Below are positions 58,351-64,000 of a stretch of 64,000 nt of DNA, one piece after another; positions within the stretch are counted from its first letter, which is position 1, and each line of letters opens with the position of its first letter. Made by a program: the position numbers and the translations under genes. The notes beneath the pieces are model-generated. The model saw only the letters and a program-made list of their open reading frames with translations, did no database searches and had not been told where the DNA came from. Source of the stretch: Numidum massiliense (lineage in GTDB: Bacteria; Bacillota; Bacilli; Thermoactinomycetales; Novibacillaceae). The stretch lies in contig NZ_CTDZ01000009.1 of NCBI RefSeq assembly GCF_001375555.1, positions 2,039,758-2,103,757 on the forward strand. The letters run 5' to 3'.

Positions 58351-60056
58351 TTTTTTATTTCGTTCTCCACAAAAAATCTTACGTCTTGTGCCGTCTTCTT
58401 GTACAGCGCAGCTTCGGCCATCTGCTTCATGTCCGCTTGCTTTAAGTGGCGCAGTTGTTTCCGTGCTGGCAAGATCGAGGACGCACTCATACTGAACTCG
58501 TCCAACCCTAAACCGAGTAAGAGCGGGATCGCTAACGGATCGCCCGCCATCTCGCCGCACATGCCGGCCCACTTACCTTTGGCGTGCGCCGCGTCGATGA
58601 CTTGTTTAATTAAGCGAAGCAGCGACGGGTGGAACGGTTGGTACAGACGCGTCAACTGTTCGTTCATGCGGTCGACGGCAATTGTGTATTGGATGAGGTC
58701 GTTTGTCCCGATGCTGAAAAAGTCCACTTCCTCCGCGAACAAATCGGCACTGACAGCCGCAGCGGGGATTTCGATCATGATCCCGACTTCCATCGCTTCG
58801 TTGAAGGCGATGCCTTCGTTTTTCAGTTCCGTCTTCACTTCGTCTAAAATGCCGTTTGCCGCGCGCAACTCTTCGATCGTCGCGATCATCGGGTACATCA
58901 TTTTAATGTTGCCGTAGGCACTCGCCCGTAAAATCGCCCGCAATTGCGTTTTGAAAATGTCCGGACGTTCGAGGCAGAGGCGAATCGCCCGCACCCCTAG
59001 GAACGGGTTCATTTCTTGCGATAACTCTAGGTACGACAGCTCTTTGTCCCCGCCGATGTCTAACGTGCGAATGACGACTGGCGCGTCGCCCATCGTTTCT
59101 GCCACTCGCTTGTACGCCGTAAACTGCTCTTCTTCAGAAGGAAAGTCGTCGCGGTCCATGTACAAAAACTCGGTCCGGAACAATCCAATCCCTTCTGCAC
59201 CGCGTGCTTTTGCCGCGATGGCATCTTCGGGCGAACCGATGTTCGCCGCCAGTTCGACGCGGACGTTATCTTTCGTCACACTCGGTTCGTCGACGAGTTT
59301 TTGGAGTTCTTTTTTCTCGGCGAGGAGTGCATCGCGTTTGGCGCGATACTTTTGTAACTGTGCCTCGTCGGGGCGAATAATGACTTCTCCTGTCGTCCCG
59401 TCCACGATGAGCATGTCCCCTTGGGCGACTTCTTCTAACACCGTCTTTAAGCCGATCACGGCCGGAATTTCTAAAGACCGCGCCATAATCGCGCTATGGG
59501 ATGTACGGCCACCGATGTTCGTCGCAAAGCCGAGCACTTTCTCCCGATCCATTTGCGCCGTATCGGACGGCGTCAGATCGTGGGCGACGACGATCGACGG
59601 TTCGCTAATTTCAGCAAGTGAGCGCTGCTCGATACCGAACAGCAAATAGAGTAGCCGCGTGCCGACGTCGCGAATATCTGCCGCCCGTTCACGCATATAT
59701 TCCATATCCATATTTTCAAAAATAGTTACAAATTGATCGATAACGTCTTTGACGGCATTTTCTGCTTGCATTTTCTCAGCGGTAATTTTCCCCTCAATGC
59801 CGCCGGTCAACTCGGGGTCTTCCAACACCATGAGGTGAGCATCGAACACGGCCGCTTTATCTTCACCCATTTCGCGGGCGGCTTTGTCGCGCAGTTGGCC
59901 AATCTGTTCTTTCGCTTTTGCCACCGCTTGGTGATAACGATTGATTTCGTGATCCGGGTCTGTGGCTAGGTCAGTCGGGAACGTTAATGTGACTTCTTTA
60001 ACGACCCACGCTTGCCCAATCGCAATGCCCGGCGATGCAGCGATACCAGATTTCAC
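58347..60056 (-). CDS. ptsI: Phosphoenolpyruvate-protein phosphotransferase (PTS enzyme I)
   Basis: A 569-residue enzyme I. It takes phosphate from PEP onto His187 ([13 protein letters not shown]) and passes it to HPr. Other parts are the HPr-binding helices (residues 40-140), [23 protein letters not shown] and the [11 protein letters not shown] end with the catalytic Cys. The GTG at 60056 is chosen because AAGGAG lies nine bases before it and the protein then begins [13 protein letters not shown] as usual; an ATG eight codons earlier lacks a site. No ptsH is adjacent. Confidence 0.96.
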   Translation of the reverse strand: MKSGIAASPGIAIGQAWVVKEVTLTFPTDLATDPDHEINRYHQAVAKAKEQIGQLRDKAAREMGEDKAAVFDAHLMVLEDPELTGGIEGKITAEKMQAENAVKDVIDQFVTIFENMDMEYMRERAADIRDVGTRLLYLLFGIEQRSLAEISEPSIVVAHDLTPSDTAQMDREKVLGFATNIGGRTSHSAIMARSLEIPAVIGLKTVLEEVAQGDMLIVDGTTGEVIIRPDEAQLQKYRAKRDALLAEKKELQKLVDEPSVTKDNVRVELAANIGSPEDAIAAKARGAEGIGLFRTEFLYMDRDDFPSEEEQFTAYKRVAETMGDAPVVIRTLDIGGDKELSYLELSQEMNPFLGVRAIRLCLERPDIFKTQLRAILRASAYGNIKMMYPMIATIEELRAANGILDEVKTELKNEGIAFNEAMEVGIMIEIPAAAVSADLFAEEVDFFSIGTNDLIQYTIAVDRMNEQLTRLYQPFHPSLLRLIKQVIDAAHAKGKWAGMCGEMAGDPLAIPLLLGLGLDEFSMSASSILPARKQLRHLKQADMKQMAEAALYKKTAQDVRFFVENEIKN

Positions 60057-60251
60057 GTTAGTCAGCTCCTTGTCAGTCATGAAGTGTTAATTGCCATATA
60101 GTGTAAGGCGCATTCGTTTAACTCGTGCTGCTGGCCTAGCTATCGCTGTTAGTTTATCATAAAAACAGTCCTCACTTACCGATGTTCAATAAAATAACTT
60201 TAATAAAAGCGCGTACATCGCATTCTCGCGCAATTATGTCCATATATACGG

Positions 60252-61373
60252 TTACTTTAAGTTTTCTGGATTGAGCGGCGCTAATTCGGGCAACACAAAC
60301 CGCCCGTCTTTGCGAATTAACACGTCGTCGAAAGTCATTTCTCCACCACCGTAATCGGCGCGCTGAATATTGACAAGATCCCAGTGAACGGCGGAGCGGT
60401 TGCCGTTATCGCAGTCTTCGTACGCGTTCCCGGGCGTAAAGTGAAAACTGCCGGCAATTTTTTCATCGAATAGGATGTCTTTCATCGGGTGCAAAATGTA
60501 CGGGTTGACTCCGATCGCAAATTCACCGATGTAACGAGCCCCTTCGTCGCGGTCTAAAATGTCGTTAAGGCGCGTCGTCTCATTGGCCGTGGCAGCGACA
60601 ATTTTCCCGTTTTCAAATGTGAGTGTAACGTTCTCGAAGGTCGTTCCTTCGTACACACTTGGTGTGTTGTACGTCAGTGTCCCATTGACGGAATCGCGCA
60701 CCGGCGCCGTGTACACTTCCCCGTCGGGGATGTTGCACTCGCCCGCGCACGGAATCGCCGGCATGCCTTTAATCGAAAACGTTAAGTCCGTCCCCGGTCC
60801 AGTGATGCGGACGCGGTCAGTTTTTTCCATTAACTGTTTGAGAGGCTGCATCGCTTGCGCCATCTTCGCGTAATCTAACGTGCACACGTCGAAGTAAAAA
60901 TCGGTAAACGCCTCGGTACTCCTATTGGCCAACTGTGCCATCGACGGCGTCGGGTAACGGAGGACGACCCACTTTGTCCGATTGACTCGTTCATCGATAT
61001 GTACTGGGTTATTGTATGTCGCTGAGAACATTTTCATCCGTTCATTCGGCACGTCCGAAAGTTCACTTACGTTGTTGCCGCCGCGCAGGCCGATGTACGC
61101 ATGCATGTCTTTCATGCGCAGTAAGTCGTAGCGAGCCATATCTTGCGCTTGCTCCTCCTCTACGCCCATTAACAGTTCCCGGCGCAGCGAAGGCTCGTGC
61201 AGTTGCACGTAAGGGTAGCCGCCAACGCGGTAAGCTGCTTTGACAAGCTCCCGCGCTAAGACGAGCTCGCAATCATTACCGAACACTTCGATGAGTACTT
61301 TCTCCTGCGGCTTAAGGCGACAAGAATACTCGATTAATAACTTTGCCAGTTTTTGTATACGCGTATCGCTCAT
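60252..61373 (-). CDS. M29 family aminopeptidase
   Basis: A 373-residue metallopeptidase of the AmpS/aminopeptidase T type, smaller than the usual 410. Motifs: RITGPGTDLTFSIKG, AGECNIPDGEVYTAP with metal-binding Glu, TANETTRLNDILDRDEGARYIGE and HWDLVNI with the metal-binding His and Asp. It starts four bases after the stop of the FolC-like gene, so the two are cotranscribed. Confidence 0.93.
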   Translation of the reverse strand: MSDTRIQKLAKLLIEYSCRLKPQEKVLIEVFGNDCELVLARELVKAAYRVGGYPYVQLHEPSLRRELLMGVEEEQAQDMARYDLLRMKDMHAYIGLRGGNNVSELSDVPNERMKMFSATYNNPVHIDERVNRTKWVVLRYPTPSMAQLANRSTEAFTDFYFDVCTLDYAKMAQAMQPLKQLMEKTDRVRITGPGTDLTFSIKGMPAIPCAGECNIPDGEVYTAPVRDSVNGTLTYNTPSVYEGTTFENVTLTFENGKIVAATANETTRLNDILDRDEGARYIGEFAIGVNPYILHPMKDILFDEKIAGSFHFTPGNAYEDCDNGNRSAVHWDLVNIQRADYGGGEMTFDDVLIRKDGRFVLPELAPLNPENLK

Positions 61374-61376
61374 GTG

Positions 61377-62732
61377 TCAACTCTCCTCTTTTTTAAAAAA
61401 CGTTTGTGCCTCTCCGACGAGTGACTGTGTGCCGACAATTGCAAGCCATTCATCGGGCCTAAGTTGCGTCAGCGCTTCGCGGAACGCTGTCTCCGCGTCC
61501 TCTTCCAATTGTACCTGAGAAATAAACGCCTCGGCAACGTCTAACGCATCGTGTGGAAACTTGAGGTAATCTCGGTTCGTCGTCGTCCATATCACTTTGC
61601 GCGCGAGCGGCGCTAACACTTCTAACACGCCTTTGTAATCTTTGTCGGCGGGAATCCCGACGACGAGGATGCCCTTGTTCTGCATCCCCTGATTGCGACT
61701 GAGTATGGTCAACGCCTCAGCCACGTGTACAGCCGAACGGCGATGAATCGTGCCGTCCACAAGAACTGGGGGATCGGAGCTGACGAGTTCCAAGCGTCCC
61801 GGCCACGTCACGTTGCCAAGCGCCTGCCGCACGTCTTCACTGCGTAAACGGCTTTCGAGGACTCCCTCAGCTACCGCAATCGCAAGCGCCGCGTTCTCCG
61901 CTTGGAAAGCGCCGAGTAACGGCAGTCGCAGGTCGTTGTACGCGGCACGTGCCGTCACGACGTCAAATTGTACACCTTCCGCCCCGCTCCGGAGGTTTGC
62001 GAGGCGGACATCGCGCTCGCGGTCGAGCCAAACGCTCCTCCGATCGGTCCGATCGTTAACATACGTTGCCAGTTCCCGGCGGGCGATGTCACTTTGCCGC
62101 CCGACGTAAACGGCGTGCACTGACGGCGTGACGACCCCCGCTTTATGCCGTACGACATCTCTTAGCGATGGTCCGAAATACGGGAGGTGCTCGGCGAAAA
62201 TCGGAGTAATTACCGCCCGCTCGTGTGCGATCTGGTTCACGTCGTCATACAACGCGCCGCGCCCACATTCCCACACGTTCACGTCCGTCCGCTGCTCCTG
62301 AAAATAAAGCGCTGCGATAATAGCCGTCAGTCCGACTGGTCCGAAGTATTCGTCTTTCGCAAGGTGCGGCGCGAACTGTTCCGTCGCGCGCCGTACCGCG
62401 CGGCCTAAGCGTAGGAACGCTTCTGGTACGATGTCGCTCTCGTTCACCCGAATGCGCTCTGTAAAGTGGACGAGGTGAGGACTCGTAAATAGACCGACCT
62501 TAAGCCCGTGCGCCTGTAAAATGTGCTTAAGCAGCACTGAGGTCGATCCTTTTCCTTTACTTCCCGTAACCGTCACATTCCGCATCGACCGATCGGGGGC
62601 TTCAACGCAATCTAAAAGGCGCCGCGTCAACTGCGGGCGCCGTACGTGTTCATCTAGCGTTTCTTTAATATGGGGGCGTGCGTCCATATAACTCGCATAA
62701 ATCCACCGCTCAACATCGGCAGGTTGTCTCAT
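61377..62732 (-). CDS. FolC-like Mur ligase family protein, divergent
   Basis: A 451-residue ATP-dependent amide ligase of the folylpolyglutamate synthase/Mur group. The P-loop is VTGSKGKGSTSVLLKHIL, followed by GLFTSPHLVHFTERIRVN as in FolC. The later motifs are changed: WECGRGALYDDVN in place of E-GLGGRLDATN, and VDGTIHRRSAV in place of DGAHNP. So it is probably a paralogue with a different substrate. AGAGGTGG precedes the ATG. Coupled to an aminopeptidase gene, which may act on the same kind of peptide bond. Confidence 0.82.
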   Translation of the reverse strand: MRQPADVERWIYASYMDARPHIKETLDEHVRRPQLTRRLLDCVEAPDRSMRNVTVTGSKGKGSTSVLLKHILQAHGLKVGLFTSPHLVHFTERIRVNESDIVPEAFLRLGRAVRRATEQFAPHLAKDEYFGPVGLTAIIAALYFQEQRTDVNVWECGRGALYDDVNQIAHERAVITPIFAEHLPYFGPSLRDVVRHKAGVVTPSVHAVYVGRQSDIARRELATYVNDRTDRRSVWLDRERDVRLANLRSGAEGVQFDVVTARAAYNDLRLPLLGAFQAENAALAIAVAEGVLESRLRSEDVRQALGNVTWPGRLELVSSDPPVLVDGTIHRRSAVHVAEALTILSRNQGMQNKGILVVGIPADKDYKGVLEVLAPLARKVIWTTTNRDYLKFPHDALDVAEAFISQVQLEEDAETAFREALTQLRPDEWLAIVGTQSLVGEAQTFFKKEES

Positions 62733-62845
62733 CTGTCCACCTCTATTTCCCGGGAAAGATCAACTGCTGTTTATTACTGTCGTATGCCCTCATCCATCCA
62801 ATTACTTATTTGTAGCCCCACTTACTTTCCGTACCTATTACCCTC

Positions 62846-63490
62846 TTACCCTTGTACGTCTTGACTCGCTTCATTTTTCACTTTTACTTCTTTCTTTTCG
62901 TCGCCTGCCGCTTCACTCATCGCGCGGTGTGCCTTCTTTTGGTCGTACTTTCGTTTCACAATCCAGATGACTGTAATGAGCAAACCAATCCCTAGAAAGA
63001 CCCACGTTAAGTAGTTATCGACAAAATGTTTCGCGACACCACCGTAAAGGTAAAAGAGGATACCGACGATATAAAACTTAAAGGCGCGACCTAACGCCGC
63101 ATAAATGAGCAATTTCCAGAAGGAAAAGTTTAGCGCTCCGGAAAAGATCGTAAACACTTTAAACGGGATCGGCGTAAAAGAGCCGACTAAAATCGCCCCT
63201 TCGCCATTTTTATGAAACATAGCAGCAGCGGCGTCAATCCACTTTTCCTTAATGATTTTGTAAAGCACTTTTTTTCCGAGAAACTTACCGATGAGGTATC
63301 CGAGCGGAGTCCCTAATAAACAGCCTATATAGCCGACCGTCGCATACGTTAACGCATCTTGCGGGTTGACCAAGCTGAATGATACTTGGAGAAAAAAGGC
63401 CGGTATCGGGAAAAACACCGCATCGATAAACGCATGCAAAAACATTCCCCAAGCGCCATAATCCATGAAAAAGTCGATAACCGTTTGCAC
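62846..63490 (-). CDS. VTT/DedA-like membrane protein (YqaA type)
   Basis: A 214-residue protein with a SNARE-associated (VTT) core: FLHAFIDAVFFPIPAFFLQV, GCLLGTPLGYLIGKFLGKKV and GSFTPIPFKVFTIFSGALNF, then a final membrane helix and a charged Lys/Glu tail. Family members transport or scramble lipids. GTG start after GGGGAG. Substrate not determinable. Confidence 0.9.
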   Translation of the reverse strand: MQTVIDFFMDYGAWGMFLHAFIDAVFFPIPAFFLQVSFSLVNPQDALTYATVGYIGCLLGTPLGYLIGKFLGKKVLYKIIKEKWIDAAAAMFHKNGEGAILVGSFTPIPFKVFTIFSGALNFSFWKLLIYAALGRAFKFYIVGILFYLYGGVAKHFVDNYLTWVFLGIGLLITVIWIVKRKYDQKKAHRAMSEAAGDEKKEVKVKNEASQDVQG

Positions 63491-64000
63491 TATCCCACGT
63501 CTCCCCTTGTTTAAAACGTATATACGATCGTTTCTCGACCCTTACCCCTAATTTAATGTACGACTTGTTCCGATTAACCATGCCAGGTAGGCTAACAATA
63601 TTTGGTCACCTTAGTCTGGGACAGACTTTTATCGTACGGCCTCGTCGACAAAAGCCATACGGTACACTTCATGCCGCGCAACTTATAGTTCAACTCAAAA
63701 ATGGTTACATCTTAACAAAGTTCAGCTTAATTTGATGCTAGTCCCCTATAGTTCTAGCAAGATGGCTCTAAATCCCTTTAATGTTATTAATTTACATTAG
63801 GCTGAACAGTTAAGTATTACCTGTTAACAGTATAGACAGAACGACAATTATATAAAAATCATAGCAACAGTTGGTAGCAATTTCAAGAGATATTCGCCCA
63901 TTTTCACCCGTTATAACGCGCGCCTACCTCTACTCTACCTCTCATGCATACGGTGCGGACGCGCGATCGGTAAAGTTGCTACCGCTTCGTATTAGCGGCT
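63491..64000. other. Intergenic region, no gene seen
   Basis: AT-rich stretch with no ORF bearing a ribosome binding site. A short inverted segment CTGTTAACAG lies near 63823. It may hold the promoter of a gene beyond the window. Confidence 0.5.

Overview
The window comes from an endospore-forming member of the Bacillales with roughly even base composition. The evidence is gene content: an alpha/beta-type SASP, cotJABC, spoVAC/spoVAD, a gerABC operon, rhomboid GluP, ylbF/ylbG, ylaN, an AbrB-type regulator and a tyrosine-type T-box. Intrinsic terminators and AGGAGG ribosome binding sites are of the usual Firmicutes kind, and GTG/TTG starts are frequent. The genus is not resolved; a Thermoactinomycetaceae-like or deep Bacillaceae lineage would fit. 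No rRNA, tRNA or CRISPR array was seen.

Layout. 1-6.2 kb: 5' part of a subtilase, small sporulation-type genes, a SASP, cotJABC, then a minD-minE pair without minC. 6.6-9.0 kb: nagB, and next to it an intact ISLre2 element with a perfect 9-bp target duplication. 9.1-10.9 kb: a cluster of probable spore genes, comprising a Gly/Pro/Met protein built on 42-bp repeats and four tiny proteins that share a C-terminal membrane tail. 11-19 kb: a CPA2 antiporter, an MFS exporter, ylbG/ylbF, and a translationally coupled bacterial XPB helicase pair. 19-23 kb: a PrcB-type lipoprotein, a second 42-bp-repeat protein, an IS110 element and a DUF2642-like protein. 23-24.4 kb: DAHP synthase behind a T-box. 24.4-32 kb: a germination region with spoVAC-spoVAD, two DUF1657 genes, a DUF421 gene and gerABC; it resembles a rearranged spoVA2mob-type cluster.

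32-45 kb: housekeeping and hypothetical genes (CBS, YugN, Asp23, an SDR, YyaL, azlCD with a TrmB regulator, signal peptidase I). It also holds a frameshifted vanW, a truncated alaX and a protein that is 55% glutamine. 45-64 kb: Nudix and FAH enzymes, MurT without GatD, mgtE, a serine hydrolase, a second DUF421 gene divergent from a DUF4363-like lipoprotein, a UMF1 transporter, ylaN, gluP, an AbrB homologue with a CxxC pair, an alanine symporter, a cold shock protein, ptsI, a FolC-like ligase coupled to an M29 aminopeptidase, and a VTT-domain membrane protein.

Much of the window serves spore formation, protection and germination. Promoter-like motifs fitting sigma-E/K and sigma-G stand before cotJ, the tiny membrane-tail genes, the SASP gene and gerABC. 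The least described parts are the tail-sharing protein family, the two 42-bp-repeat proteins, the glutamine-rich protein and the ligase/peptidase pair.
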